Source: JAVEVF01 sp034005175 (GTDB lineage: Bacteria; Actinomycetota; Coriobacteriia; Anaerosomatales; SLCP01). Taken from it: 27,915 nucleotides of DNA. The stretch is taken from NCBI GenBank assembly GCA_034005175.1, contig JAVEVF010000011.1, positions 1 to 27,915 of the forward strand. The letters run 5' to 3'. Positions within the stretch are counted from its first letter, which is position 1. The number at the start of each line of letters is the position of its first letter. The notes beneath the pieces were generated by a model. It saw nothing but the letters and a program-made list of their open reading frames with translations, ran no database searches and had not been told where the DNA came from. The translations under genes and the position numbers were made by a program. This document shows, piece by piece, positions 1 through 9,029 of this stretch.

Positions 1-383
1 GGCGCACGCGCGGCACACGTATCCGTTCGTTGATTCGCGGTTCGACTGCGCTGATGGGCAGTTCCCCTCCTGACTCGTGATCCGTTCCGCCCCGAATCAC
101 ACTCGTACACAACACCACGTCCCGCGGCCTTCGTGCGCTGCCGACGGGACGGTAGCCGAGAGACGCGGGACACTGCCCGTGCTCGGCGATTAATCTCGAC
201 CAGACAGCTGCCATGTGGCGCCGCAAGGTGGGGACCTTCTCTACCCCGAGGGGCGGGATCCCACTTTCATGAACGATATGCGGTTGACCTCGGAAGTATA
301 CCCATGGATCGGCCCAGTGTCCAGCGGTCCATCCCGGCTTCGAAAGCTGCTGAATTGCTAAAGTCAGTGCAAAGGCTCTTGCA
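1..383. other. Left edge, no recognised gene
   Basis: I see no convincing gene in this stretch. A reading frame that is open on the plus strand from 133 to 387 is arginine-rich, has no recognisable motif and looks like random GC-rich coding potential. The last 30 bases or so run into the remains of the IS30-family transposase that follows, whose frame is closed upstream by a stop at 351-353. The left inverted repeat of that element might lie here, but I could not pair it with a right end by eye. Confidence 0.5.
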
Positions 384-1128
384 TTGAGTCTGGCAGGGCT
401 TCGCCCTTCGTCCTTGTGCGAGATCGCACGCAAGTTTGGCTGGAGCGTTTCGAGTGTCACACGTGAGATCAGGCGCAACCGGCGTGACGACGGGTACCGC
501 TCGACCCCGACGAGCATCGTGCGGTTATGCGTTGACTACAAGCCCTGTGAAGCCCGCGCGCTCTGCCTCCTTTGTTCGACGCGGCGGCGCGCGAGCTGCA
601 AGAAGATGCGCTGCACCAACATCTGCCCTCACTTCGTCGCCGGCATCTGCAAGCGAAACGGCGCCGCTCCGTTCGTGTCCAACGGCTGCCGGCTGCACCG
701 CTACAGCTATGACGCCAAGCTGGCACAGCGGTTTACCAGCGCTCGTGCTCGTGCTCACCGATCGCGGACACGAGTTCCAGAACCACGAGAGGATCGAGCG
801 CGGCGAGCGCATCCGCGTCTACTACTGCGACCAGGGGCGGGCAGACCAGAAAGGCGCGATCAAGAACTGCCATCGCCTTGTCCGGCGCATCGTTTCCAAG
901 GGCACCTCGATCGAGGGGTTCACGAGACACAACGCCGCGGTTGTGACGAGCCACGTCAACTCGACGCCTCGCAGAGCACTAGACCGGCAAACCACCTGTC
1001 CGGCCCAAGGAGAGGGTAACGCCATATGCGGCAACGGACCTTTGCGTCCAGTCTGGCCAGGGGACTGTCAGAGGCTCGTTCCTGCACGCCCCGGTGGCTC
1101 CACCAGGCCTCTCCAGGCGGTCCGCTGA
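384..1128 (+). pseudogene. IS30-family transposase remnant, internally deleted and frameshifted
   Basis: Two pieces of one IS30-family transposase lie in different frames. The first (about 384-740) has the N-terminal helix-turn-helix ending in REIRRN, then the cysteine-rich region, the pattern APFVSNGC (normally APYVCNGC) and YDAKLAQRF. The second (about 742-1128, another frame) begins at LTDRGHEFQN, which matches the second catalytic Asp block of the DDE domain, and continues through YCDQGRADQKGAIKNCH, PKGTS-like SKGTS and HVNSTPRRAL. Roughly 130-170 codons that normally lie between the pieces, including the first catalytic Asp, are missing. A further frame change near 1010 is possible, because TPYAA appears in the third frame. 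There is no intact upstream N-terminus: a stop sits at 351-353 and the first available start is TTG. The element cannot transpose by itself. Family assignment is strong; exact ends are unknown. Confidence 0.85.
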
Positions 1129-1132
1129 CGCA

Positions 1133-1156
1133 CGACGCGCCCCTCAAGGCGCGTCG
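1133..1156. repeat. Inverted repeat downstream of the transposase remnant
   Basis: A perfect 9-bp stem (CGACGCGCC against GGCGCGTCG) with a 6-nt loop lies five bases after the end of the transposase frame. No run of T follows on either strand, so it is a poor intrinsic terminator. It could be part of the end of the insertion element. Confidence 0.4.
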
Positions 1157-1339
1157 CATAGGGCTATCCGCCAGCCATTTCTTGCACTTACCCTGACAAC
1201 CGTCAGCAGGACTCCGGTCTTGCACTGACTGTGTCAATCAACCAGCTTCGGAAGCTCTGCGCGCTGAGGGCATCTCGACAGGTTTCATGCGCCTCGGGTA
1301 CAAACCTGGCAACTCCATATCTCAACAGGGAGGGGAGTC

Positions 1340-1966
1340 ATGAACATCACGATATTGGGTACGGGCCATGTGGGAGGGGCCCTCACGCGTGGCTTTCTTA
1401 AGGCCGGTCACCAGGTCACTGTCGCTGCCGCCAACCCTGAGCATGCTGCTGCGCTCGCTCAGCAGACAGGCGCGCGTAGTGCCGCGTCCAACATCGAAGC
1501 CGTACAAGACGCTGAGATCGTCGTTCTTGCCGTACCGCGCTCTGCACTTGCGCAGGTAGCTGATGAGATCGCCGAGGTGGTGAAGGGCAAGATCGTCGTT
1601 GATGTCACCAACAACATGAACGCCGACCTCACCTCGCGCACCTCTGAGCGATCGAAGGCCGAGGAGCTGCAGGAGCGATTAAGCGGCACCGCGGTCATCA
1701 AGGCGTTCAACACCGTCTTTGCTGCCAGACAGGCTGATCCCGTAATCGACGGAATCGCGCTTGACGGCTTTTACGCTGGTGATGACGAGACGGCCAAAGA
1801 GACGGTAGCGGGTGTTCTCGAGGGTCTCGGCTACCGACCCATCGATGCCGGACCGCTGCGAATGGCGCGAGCGCTCGAGGAGATGGGTCTGCTCCATATC
1901 CGACTGAACGCAGTGAACGGCTGGCCATGGATGACGGGATGGAAGCTGCTTGGCCCAACCAAATGA
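1340..1966 (+). CDS. F420-oxidoreductase-family NAD(P)-binding protein
   Basis: This 208-residue protein is a single Rossmann-fold oxidoreductase of the NADP/F420-oxidoreductase family (Fno-like, Pfam F420_oxidored). Visible signatures are the N-terminal GTGHVGGAL glycine motif, DAEIVVLAVPRSA after strand four, VVDVTNN, VIKAFNTVFA and a C-terminal PLRMARALEEMG. In the F420:NADPH enzymes the second strand normally ends in residues that hold the 2'-phosphate of NADPH (Ser-Arg). Here it ends AAANPEH, so the preference for NADPH is doubtful. Length matches archaeal and actinobacterial Fno proteins (about 210-225). The start at 1340 is supported by a GGGAGGGGAG ribosome site a few bases upstream. 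The gene is monocistronic on the plus strand and converges with the small membrane gene, seven bases apart. Substrate and F420 use are inference from family. Confidence 0.8.
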   Translation: MNITILGTGHVGGALTRGFLKAGHQVTVAAANPEHAAALAQQTGARSAASNIEAVQDAEIVVLAVPRSALAQVADEIAEVVKGKIVVDVTNNMNADLTSRTSERSKAEELQERLSGTAVIKAFNTVFAARQADPVIDGIALDGFYAGDDETAKETVAGVLEGLGYRPIDAGPLRMARALEEMGLLHIRLNAVNGWPWMTGWKLLGPTK

Positions 1967-1973
1967 CACACAC

Positions 1974-2228
1974 TCAGCGCCCGTGGGCATCCTCACGATT
2001 GGCGGAAGGTCGGCTGCGCTGTGCGATCCTGATGACCCAGTAGGCTAACCCAGCCCCCAAGCCGATGAACAAGAACAGCCACGCCATCGGGACGAGGAAG
2101 AACGGTTCGACAAGCAGCCCGTCGGGATTCACACGAGCACCTATCAGTGCATACGCCAGCAGACAGCCAATCGAGACGAAAAACGCCAAGAAGGTGAACC
2201 CGCCGAGCAAACGACGTGTCAAGTTCAT
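1974..2228 (-). CDS. Small two-helix membrane protein, DUF3955-like
   Basis: An 84-residue protein with two predicted transmembrane helices, about residues 9-31 and 42-67, joined by a loop containing NPDGLLVEPFFLVP. The pattern DG-L-EPFFLIP between two helices resembles the DUF3955 family, whose function is unknown; I make that link from memory with moderate confidence. The tail is basic and polar. I chose the ATG at 2226-2228 because a GGAGGG site lies just upstream. A longer reading from 2294 would add 22 residues without a hydrophobic or conserved character. The gene sits 69 bases downstream of thrS on the same strand and may be read with it. It ends seven bases from the convergent oxidoreductase gene, without an obvious terminator between them. 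Confidence 0.7.
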   Translation of the reverse strand: MNLTRRLLGGFTFLAFFVSIGCLLAYALIGARVNPDGLLVEPFFLVPMAWLFLFIGLGAGLAYWVIRIAQRSRPSANREDAHGR

Positions 2229-2297
2229 CGTCCCTCCCTCATCCCATACATGAGTCGCTCCCGGAGTGCGCACTTGCCTGCGATGCGACGACAACCA

Positions 2298-4214
2298 TCA
2301 CGGGCGCCGAGCTACCACCGTCGCGGCGAACTCTTCAACACCCATCTGTCCGATGTCACCCTCAGTGCGCTCTCGCACCGCCACCGCATCGGACTCGACT
2401 TCCTTGTCGCCCACCACCAGCATGTATGGAACCTTCTGTTCCTGGGCCTTGGCGATCTTGACACGCATCGGCTCGTTCTGTGCGTATACCTCTACGCGCA
2501 GCCCTGCGTCTTCCAGCCGTTCGCGAATCGACTCGGCGTGTTCGAGATGTCGGTCGGCGATAGGGATGACAACCGCCTGAACCGGCGCAAGCCACACCGG
2601 AAACGCACCTGCGTAATGCTCGATGAGGATGCCGAGAAAGCGCTCCATCGAACCGAGGATGGTGCGGTGCAGCATGAACGGTCGCGCTTCGGTGTTCTCG
2701 GCGGTGCGATAGGTCATGTCGAACCGCAACGGGTTGTTGAAGTCCACCTGGATGGTGGCGGTCTGCCAGGTGCGCCCGATGGCATCGCGCAGCTTGATGT
2801 CGATCTTCGGGCCGTAGAACGCCCCGTCGCCCTCGTTGATCTCATAGGCCATGCCGCGTTGCTCAAGGGCAGCCTTCAAGCCTTCGGTGGCGTGGTCCCA
2901 CTCAGCGTCGAATCCCTCGATGGACTTCTCCGGCCGAGTGGACACCTCGGCGGTGTACTCGAAGCCGAACACGCCGTTCACGTAGTCTACGAGATCGAGC
3001 ATCTTCATGACCTCAGGGGTGACCTGCTCGGCGGTGCAGAAGATGTGGGCGTCGTCTTGCGTGAACCCACGTGCGCGCATCAGGCCGTGCACCACCCCCG
3101 AGAGCTCATGGCGGTAGACCGTACCGAACTCAAACATCCGCCACGGCAGGTCGCGGTATGAGCGGACTTCATTGTTGTAGATCATGATGTGCCCTGGGCA
3201 GTTCATGGGCTTGATGCCGTAATCGGCGACCTTGCCCTCCCCTTCTTCTATCTGGAAGAAGTACATGCTTTCTCGGTAGTTGTCCCAGTGGCCCGAGATC
3301 TTCCATACATCGGCCTTGTAGATGTGTGGAGTGATGACCTCGTCATACCCTCGGCGGTACAGCTCCTCGCGCAGCCATTCCTGGATGATGCGCAGCATCC
3401 GAGCGCCCTTGGGATGGTACAGGGGCAGCCCTGCTCCGGCCTCCTCATGGAGGCTGAAGAGATCAAGCTCTTTGCCGAGCTTGCGGTGGTCACGGCGCTC
3501 GGCCTCTGCGAGCCGCCCGAGATAGGCGTCGAGATCCTTCTGCGTGAACCATGCGGTGCCGTAGATACGCTGGAGCATCGGTCGACTTGAGTCGCCACGC
3601 CAGTACGCCCCCGCGAGCTTCATGAGCTTGAACGCGCCGATGCGGCCGGTATCGGGAATATGTGGCCCCCGGCACAAATCGGTGAACAGGCCTTCTCGGT
3701 AGATTGAGATCGTCTCGTCCTCGGGCAGCTCGTTGATGAGCTCCTGTTTGAACGGGTCGTCCGCAAAGACCTTCAGGGCATCGGCGCGCGAGAGTTCGCT
3801 GCGCACGAAGGTGCGTTTCTCGGCGATGATCTCGTGCATGCGCTTCTCGATGACATCAAGATCCTCGGGCGTGAGCTGCTCATCGATCTGGAAGTCGTAA
3901 TAGAACCCATCCTCGATAGCCGGCCCCACACCGAAGCTTGCCTCAGGATAGAGCGACTTGATCGCTTCAGCCATGACGTGTGCTGCCGAGTGGCGCAGCA
4001 ACTGGAGGGCTTCGGGACTTCTGTCGGTGATGATCTCGACGGTCTGCCCGTTGGAAAGGACTGTGGTGAGGTCGACCTCGTGCCCTCCGATCTTGCCCAC
4101 CAGCGCAGCCTGCGCGAGTCGCGGGCCGATGGATGCTGCCAGATCGAGCACGGTCGCGCCTTGGGGCAGGTGCTTCTCGCTTCCGTCCGGCAGCTTGACC
4201 GCAATCTCAGCCAT
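2298..4214 (-). CDS. thrS: Threonyl-tRNA synthetase
   Basis: ThrRS joins threonine to tRNA-Thr in the cytoplasm. The 638 residues match the full bacterial length and domain order. There is an N-terminal TGS domain (VKLPDGSEKHLPQGATV at the start), then the editing domain with HSAAHVMAEA and its TDLCRGPHIP block. The class II catalytic core follows, with MNCPGH (zinc ligand Cys), the motif 2 region around FEFGTVYRHELSG and RGFTQDDAHIFC, and motif 3 around LGSMERFLGILIEHYAG. The C-terminal anticodon-binding domain ends in the usual KVPYMLVVGDKEVE block. The start at 4214 is preferred over 4238 because a GGAGGA site precedes it and the TGS domain begins at once. I see no T-box leader upstream: only a compact hairpin (4240-4263) separates it from the zinc-ribbon gene. 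Confidence 0.97.
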   Translation of the reverse strand: MAEIAVKLPDGSEKHLPQGATVLDLAASIGPRLAQAALVGKIGGHEVDLTTVLSNGQTVEIITDRSPEALQLLRHSAAHVMAEAIKSLYPEASFGVGPAIEDGFYYDFQIDEQLTPEDLDVIEKRMHEIIAEKRTFVRSELSRADALKVFADDPFKQELINELPEDETISIYREGLFTDLCRGPHIPDTGRIGAFKLMKLAGAYWRGDSSRPMLQRIYGTAWFTQKDLDAYLGRLAEAERRDHRKLGKELDLFSLHEEAGAGLPLYHPKGARMLRIIQEWLREELYRRGYDEVITPHIYKADVWKISGHWDNYRESMYFFQIEEGEGKVADYGIKPMNCPGHIMIYNNEVRSYRDLPWRMFEFGTVYRHELSGVVHGLMRARGFTQDDAHIFCTAEQVTPEVMKMLDLVDYVNGVFGFEYTAEVSTRPEKSIEGFDAEWDHATEGLKAALEQRGMAYEINEGDGAFYGPKIDIKLRDAIGRTWQTATIQVDFNNPLRFDMTYRTAENTEARPFMLHRTILGSMERFLGILIEHYAGAFPVWLAPVQAVVIPIADRHLEHAESIRERLEDAGLRVEVYAQNEPMRVKIAKAQEQKVPYMLVVGDKEVESDAVAVRERTEGDIGQMGVEEFAATVVARRP

Positions 4215-4239
4215 CTTCTGTCTCCTCCGTAAAGGCACA

Positions 4240-4263
4240 GCACCCCGCCACAGAGCGGGGTGC
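4240..4263 (-). terminator. GC-rich hairpin between the zinc-ribbon gene and thrS
   Basis: A perfect 9-bp stem (GCACCCCGC with GCGGGGTGC) and a 6-nt loop lie between two minus-strand genes. Read on the minus strand the stem is followed by TGCCTTTA, a weak U tract. It probably ends or attenuates transcription of the upstream zinc-ribbon gene. Being only 26 bases from the thrS start it could also affect thrS expression. Confidence 0.5.
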
Positions 4264-4289
4264 CGGTTGCGGGCTTGTCAGTGCCCGCC

Positions 4290-4724
4290 CTACTGCCTTG
4301 TCTTGCAGTATGGGCAGACGCCCCAGTTCAGTCTAAGCGCATTACCGCACTCAATGCACGGCTTCTTCAGCTTCTTCATGCAGTACGGGCACAGCAGGAA
4401 GTCCTTCTCCACCGGCTTGTGGCACGAGGGGCAGGTGGTGAGATCTCGCTGCAGCTCGACTTCCTTCGCACGAATCTCCAACTCACGCTCTCGTGCGTCA
4501 GCAAGGGACTCCGGCGGACGAACAACGAGATACACCATGAAGCCCGCGACCGGGAAGATGAACGAGGCAAGGGCCCAGAACCAACCCATCGCGCCACGGC
4601 GGTCGGCGTCCCGGTATACCCAAAAGACGATAGCGAAGTGCAAGACGATGAAGAAGAGGGAGCACAAGTTGCGCGCAAGGATGAACTCACCGCTCTTGGT
4701 GATGGGATCGAGTAGTCCGCCCAT
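4290..4724 (-). CDS. Membrane protein with C-terminal double zinc ribbon
   Basis: A 144-residue protein of unknown function. It has two predicted membrane helices: residues about 14-36 (rich in Phe, Leu, Ile and Val and ending VFWVY) and about 46-68 (WFWALASFIFPVAGFMVYLVV region). A charged helical linker rich in Glu and Arg follows. The C-terminus carries two CxxC pairs in tandem, CPSC with CPYC and then CIEC with CPYC, i.e. two rubredoxin-like zinc knuckles. The zinc ribbons are expected on the cytoplasmic side. The ATG at 4724 is preferred because AGGGAGG lies directly upstream; the longer frame to 4775 starts in low-quality arginine-rich sequence. Neighbours are folC upstream and thrS downstream on the same strand, but hairpins on both sides suggest its own transcription unit. 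Confidence 0.8.
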   Translation of the reverse strand: MGGLLDPITKSGEFILARNLCSLFFIVLHFAIVFWVYRDADRRGAMGWFWALASFIFPVAGFMVYLVVRPPESLADARERELEIRAKEVELQRDLTTCPSCHKPVEKDFLLCPYCMKKLKKPCIECGNALRLNWGVCPYCKTRQ

Positions 4725-4778
4725 GGCCTCCCTTTCGCGCGCTCCCACGCCTCTGACACGCGCGCGGATGCACACACG

Positions 4779-4830
4779 CTGCCGCGCGCCGGACTAGACG
4801 GATTCTAGCAGAACACGCGGGGCGCGGCAG
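4779..4830. repeat. Nested inverted repeat between folC and the zinc-ribbon gene
   Basis: An outer 9-bp stem (CTGCCGCGC at 4779-4787, GCGCGGCAG at 4822-4830) encloses a small inner stem, CTAGA with TCTAG, around 4794-4808. On the minus strand the inner part contains TAGAAT (4807 to 4802), a fair -10 hexamer for the zinc-ribbon gene; the -35 candidate CTGCCG with a 17-nt spacer is weak and lies in the outer arm. The structure may end the folC transcript and start the next one. Confidence 0.35.
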
Positions 4831-4849
4831 GTGTCAGCTATACGATTCC

Positions 4850-6178
4850 CTACGTCGTTGAGGCGAGCGCATCGGCAACCATGCGAATGCTGCCGGTGAC
4901 GACCGTGTCCACGCCGCGAGACCGCGCCTCTTGCACCGCCGCGGCCACGCTCTTCGCCACCTCGGGCTGCACGCCCGTGACGCTTTCGACGATCGCCGCA
5001 AGCTGCGTGGCATCACGTGCGCGCGGCGTGTCGGGCGCCACGCACACAAACCGCGCGGCAGCCCCGGCGAGCGCCTGTACGATATTGTCCGCATCCTTGT
5101 CAGCAAGGACGCCCAGCACGATGGTGGGCCGAGTCTCATCATCGGGCCAGGCAGCAAGGATGGCTTTAGAAAGCGCCTCTGCCCCATTGGGGTTGTGCGC
5201 ACCATCAACTACCACCCATGGATCGCGCTCGATGACCTGAAAGCGCCCAGGGAAGATTGTGGCTGCCACCGCTGAACGCACGCTCTGCGCATCGAGAGAC
5301 TGGCCAGTGAATGCCTGTGCTGCCGCCAAAGCGGTCGCGACATTGGCAGCTTGGTAGGCGGGTCCTCTCACTTCGATGCCAGTGGACATCAAGCCGAACC
5401 CCGCGACGTCTACGTGAGTGGTCCCGTCGGGCGCCGTCGGATTGGAGGTGATCGTGAACCGCACCGTCTGGCTCTCATCAAACGGGCTCAGCTGCATACC
5501 CATTCGGACCGCAAGAAGCGTTGACGCGTCTTCCTCCCCCGCACGCTGCTCGAAGATGCGCTCCACGCCAATCGTGGCAGGTCCGAGGATGCCGATGCTT
5601 CCGGATTTGATGATGTGTGCCTTGTCCGCAGCGATCTCCTCTCGGGTGTCGCCGAGATGCTCGGTGTGGTCGAGCGCTATACCGGTGATGACCGCCACAG
5701 CGGGGTCGACCACGCTCGTGGCATCCCAGCGACCACCCATGCCCACTTCCAGCACGGCTACCTCCACGCCGCAATCGCGAAACGCACACAGCGCAGCTGC
5801 GGTGAGGATCTCGAACTCCGTGGGGGCGATACCGGCGCGTCGAGCCGCCGCAAGCACTTCGCCAACGGCCTTCGCGAAGCTGGCTTCAGTAACCACCTCA
5901 CCACTGCACGCGATGCGCTCGACATACGAGTGCAGGTGGGGGCTCAGGTACATACCCGTCTTCAGTCCGTGCCCCTGAAGGACAGCCGAGATGAGTCTGG
6001 TGACCGATGACTTTCCGTTGGTGCCTGCCACCTGGATGGCAGCGAATGCGTCTTGTGGTCGGCCGAGCTCCTCGCAGAGCGCCCGCATGGACTCAAGCGA
6101 GGGATTCACACCAAACTCGAGCGCACCATCGAGCACATCGACTGCATCGCTGAACCCAAACGCCCCTGTCTCACTCAC
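4850..6178 (-). CDS. folC: Folylpolyglutamate synthase / dihydrofolate synthase
   Basis: A Mur-ligase-family enzyme that adds glutamate to folates, and in many bacteria also makes dihydrofolate from dihydropteroate. The product is about 442 residues. The P-loop is AGTNGKSS near residue 51; the last Gly of the usual GTNGKGS is Ser here. Other landmarks are TGMYLSPHLHSYVERI, AVLEVGMGGRWDATSV, the metal and ATP-binding GIALDHTEHLG, PGRFQVI and VVDGAHNPNG in the C-terminal ligase domain. A GTG at 6178 has a good GAAGGGG site eight bases upstream and starts 14 bases after the valS stop. An ATG at 6208, overlapping the valS end, is the alternative and adds 10 residues. The valS-folC pairing is common in Gram-positive lineages and the two are likely cotranscribed. 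Confidence 0.95.
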   Translation of the reverse strand: MSETGAFGFSDAVDVLDGALEFGVNPSLESMRALCEELGRPQDAFAAIQVAGTNGKSSVTRLISAVLQGHGLKTGMYLSPHLHSYVERIACSGEVVTEASFAKAVGEVLAAARRAGIAPTEFEILTAAALCAFRDCGVEVAVLEVGMGGRWDATSVVDPAVAVITGIALDHTEHLGDTREEIAADKAHIIKSGSIGILGPATIGVERIFEQRAGEEDASTLLAVRMGMQLSPFDESQTVRFTITSNPTAPDGTTHVDVAGFGLMSTGIEVRGPAYQAANVATALAAAQAFTGQSLDAQSVRSAVAATIFPGRFQVIERDPWVVVDGAHNPNGAEALSKAILAAWPDDETRPTIVLGVLADKDADNIVQALAGAAARFVCVAPDTPRARDATQLAAIVESVTGVQPEVAKSVAAAVQEARSRGVDTVVTGSIRMVADALASTT

Positions 6179-6191
6179 GTAATCAGCCCCT

Positions 6192-8882
6192 TCACGCTTC
6201 AAGCTCATCGAGTTGCCCGCGAAGCACTGCCACCCGGTCGGCAAGCTCGGCCTCCTTTGAGCGCTCCTTCTCGATCACCTCGGGCGCTGCCTTGGCAAGA
6301 AAGCCTTCGTTGGCGAGCTTGCGCGCGACCTTTGCGAGATCGCTGGACGCAGCGGCGAGCTCCTTTGCGACGCGGGTACGCTCGGCCTCGAAATCGATGA
6401 GACCCTCTAGCGGCACATAGACTTCCATGCCGCCTGCCACCACGGTCACTGAGTGTGCAGGCTTGACAGCATCGGTTGCGGCCACGAAGGAGTCGATGCC
6501 CCCAAGCGCATTGAGATACGTGAACTCGGCATCGAGAAGCTGCACGTCGGTCTCGGCTTGTGTGCGCACAACCACGGAGATTCCTTGTCTAGGCGCGATC
6601 TTGTACCGCGCGCGCACGGTACGTACCGCCACCACGATCTCCAGCATCTTGCTCACAGATCGCTCTGCCGCTTCATCACGAAAGCGCGCAAGCTCCGCGG
6701 GGTCAGGCCAAGCAGCCACCATCAGCGAAGAGGCCCGGCGCCACTCAGATAGCGGCAGGCGGCACCAGATCTCTTCAGTCACAAATGGCATCATGGGATG
6801 CAGCAGGCGCAGCGCAATATCAAGCACGAACACGAGGTTTCGCTGCGAGGCGAGACGCGCGCCCTGCTCGGCCTCGGTGGCATCATCACGCGCGCCAGCG
6901 AACAGGCGGCCTTTGGAGAGCTCGATGTACCAGTCACAGAACTCGTTCCAGAAGAAGTCATATAGCGCGCGAGCAGCCTCGCCGAACTGGTAGGTGGTGA
7001 TGTGCTCGTCGACTTGGCTCGCAAGGTCGGCTAGCCGCGAGAGTATCCATGCGTCAGCGACGGTGGTCACCTCGGGCTCGCCCGGCACGAAGTGCTCGTC
7101 GAGGTTCATAAGCACGAACCGGCTGGCATTCCAGATCTTGTTGGCGAAGTTGCGGCTTGACCCAAGCTTCTCCTCGGCGAACCTTATGTCTTGACTGCCT
7201 GTGGCCTGCAGCATGAGCCCAAACCGCATACCATCCGCGCCGTAGTGCTCCATGAGGTCGAGGGGATCGATGCCGGTGCCGAGCGACTTGCTCATCCGCT
7301 TGCCCTCGGCGTTGAAGACCGTGGGGTGGATGATGACGTCGTCGAAGGGCACCTTGCCGTCGACGAAATCGATGCCGCTCATGATCATCCGCGCCACCCA
7401 CAGGAAGAGGATGTCGCGCGCAGTGGAGAGCACGCTCGTGGGGTAGAAGTAGTCAAGCTCTGGGGTATGTTTCGGCCAGCCGAGCGTGGCAAACGGCCAA
7501 AGCTGGCTTGAGAACCAGGTATCAAGAACGTCCTCATCCTGGCGCATCGAGCCACCGCACTGCGAGCATTCGGTGAGGTCATCCATGGACGCCACCGGCT
7601 TCGCATCACAGCTGTCGCAGTAGTAGACGGGAATGCGGTGACCCCACCACAGTTGGCGGCTTATGCACCAGTCGCGGATACCCTCCATCCAGTGGAAATA
7701 CACGTTCTCCCAGCGCTTCGGGTGAAACACCACACGCCCATCGCGCACGGCATCGATAGCGGGAACCGCAAGCGGCTTCATGTCGACGAACCACTGATCA
7801 GAAAGCCATGGTTCGACAACGGTATGGCACCGGTAGCAGTGGCCAACCGCGTGCACGTGGTCGTCGATGCCAAGCAGCAACTCGGCAGCCTCCATGTCAG
7901 CCACGACCTTGCGGCGCGCCTCATAGCGCGAAAGACCGGCATACCGGCCGCCAGCAGGCGAGATGGTGGCGTCGGCCTGAAGGATGTTGATCTTCTCGCA
8001 CCCGTGGCGCTCAGCGATTTCAAAGTCATTCTGGTCATGCGCTGGCGTGACCTTCACCGCACCGGTGCCAAATGTTGGGTCCACATAGTCATCGGCGACG
8101 ATTGGGATCTCGCGGCCGATGAGGGGCAACACGACGGTGGCGCCTACGATGTCACGATAGCGCTCATCATCTGGATGGACGGCCACGCACGTGTCGCCAA
8201 GCATCGTCTCCGGGCGCGTGGTAGCTACCACGACGTGATCGCGCGCGCCCACAGGGTCTTTCAGTGGGTAGCGGAAGTGCCACAGGTGGCTGTCGAGATC
8301 CTCGTGCTCCACTTCGATGTCGGACAGTGCCGTTGAGCAACGCGGACACCAGTTGATGATGCGCTTGCCGCGGTAGATGAGACCGCGGTCGTACCAGTCG
8401 ACGAAGACTCGACGAACGGCCTCCTGGTAGCTTGGATCCATCGTGAACCATTCATTGGAGTAATCACACGAGCAGCCCATCGCTTTGAGCTGGCCGATGA
8501 TGGTGGAGCCATGCTCAGCTCGCCACTCCCAGCACTTCTCGACGAAGGCCTCTCGGCCGATGTCTTGACGGCGCAGACCCTGGGAGGCAAGCAACTGCTC
8601 GACCTTATTCTGCGTGGCGATGCCTGCGTGGTCGGTGCCGAGGACCCAGCGGGTGGGGCGGCCCGTCATCCGAGCGCGCCGCACCACGACGTCTTGGATG
8701 GTGTTGTTGAGCGCGTGCCCCATATGCAGCGAGCCGGTAACGTTAGGAGGCGGGATCGCGACGGTGAAGGGCCGCTCCCCCTCCGGCAGCGGCTGCTGCT
8801 CGAAGTAGCCGCCAGCGAGCCACGCTGCGAAGATCGGCGTCTCGACAGCCTTCGGATCGTAGGCTTTGGGCATCTCGCTCAC
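6192..8882 (-). CDS. valS: Valyl-tRNA synthetase
   Basis: ValRS charges tRNA-Val and edits threonine from it. The product is about 896 residues, the full bacterial size. The class I HIGH signature appears as PPPNVTGSLHMGHAL near the N-terminus, and the KMSKS loop as GKRMSKSLGTG. Zinc-type cysteine pairs are visible (NWCPRC; YYCDSC and CSQCGG around the second insertion). The CP1 editing domain includes TTRPETMLGDTCVAVHP. The C-terminal arm is a charged coiled coil (LIDFEAERTRVAKELAAA region). The GTG at 8882 has GGAAAGGA at ideal spacing; an ATG three codons later (8873) is the alternative. The frame open to 8966 lacks a ribosome site. A TACAAT hexamer on the minus strand at 8916-8911 may be the -10 element; no T-box leader is seen. 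Confidence 0.97.
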   Translation of the reverse strand: MSEMPKAYDPKAVETPIFAAWLAGGYFEQQPLPEGERPFTVAIPPPNVTGSLHMGHALNNTIQDVVVRRARMTGRPTRWVLGTDHAGIATQNKVEQLLASQGLRRQDIGREAFVEKCWEWRAEHGSTIIGQLKAMGCSCDYSNEWFTMDPSYQEAVRRVFVDWYDRGLIYRGKRIINWCPRCSTALSDIEVEHEDLDSHLWHFRYPLKDPVGARDHVVVATTRPETMLGDTCVAVHPDDERYRDIVGATVVLPLIGREIPIVADDYVDPTFGTGAVKVTPAHDQNDFEIAERHGCEKINILQADATISPAGGRYAGLSRYEARRKVVADMEAAELLLGIDDHVHAVGHCYRCHTVVEPWLSDQWFVDMKPLAVPAIDAVRDGRVVFHPKRWENVYFHWMEGIRDWCISRQLWWGHRIPVYYCDSCDAKPVASMDDLTECSQCGGSMRQDEDVLDTWFSSQLWPFATLGWPKHTPELDYFYPTSVLSTARDILFLWVARMIMSGIDFVDGKVPFDDVIIHPTVFNAEGKRMSKSLGTGIDPLDLMEHYGADGMRFGLMLQATGSQDIRFAEEKLGSSRNFANKIWNASRFVLMNLDEHFVPGEPEVTTVADAWILSRLADLASQVDEHITTYQFGEAARALYDFFWNEFCDWYIELSKGRLFAGARDDATEAEQGARLASQRNLVFVLDIALRLLHPMMPFVTEEIWCRLPLSEWRRASSLMVAAWPDPAELARFRDEAAERSVSKMLEIVVAVRTVRARYKIAPRQGISVVVRTQAETDVQLLDAEFTYLNALGGIDSFVAATDAVKPAHSVTVVAGGMEVYVPLEGLIDFEAERTRVAKELAAASSDLAKVARKLANEGFLAKAAPEVIEKERSKEAELADRVAVLRGQLDELEA

Positions 8883-9029
8883 AACACGTCCTTTCCAAGG
8901 GTGTGTGGCGATTGTAGGCGAAGCAGCAGAGCAGCGCATTGTGTACGCTCTCGCGAGCGCGGGCATGTTCTATGGGCGGGTCAACGATGCGGCCCGGGAA
9001 TCTGCCACCGGTTTGAGCGGAGGCCCTTC

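Noticed and set aside
2250..3161. Plus-strand frame of 303 codons across thrS
   Set aside because: It is antisense to conserved thrS, has no recognisable motif, and long opposite frames are expected at this GC content.
4215..4290. Possible T-box leader for thrS
   Set aside because: The space is short and lacks the specifier stem and the conserved T-box sequence; only a simple hairpin is present. The same holds upstream of valS.
8511..9029. N-terminal extension of the PepSY lipoprotein frame
   Set aside because: It is antisense to valS. The signal peptide with lipobox and a GGAGG site set the start at 9030.
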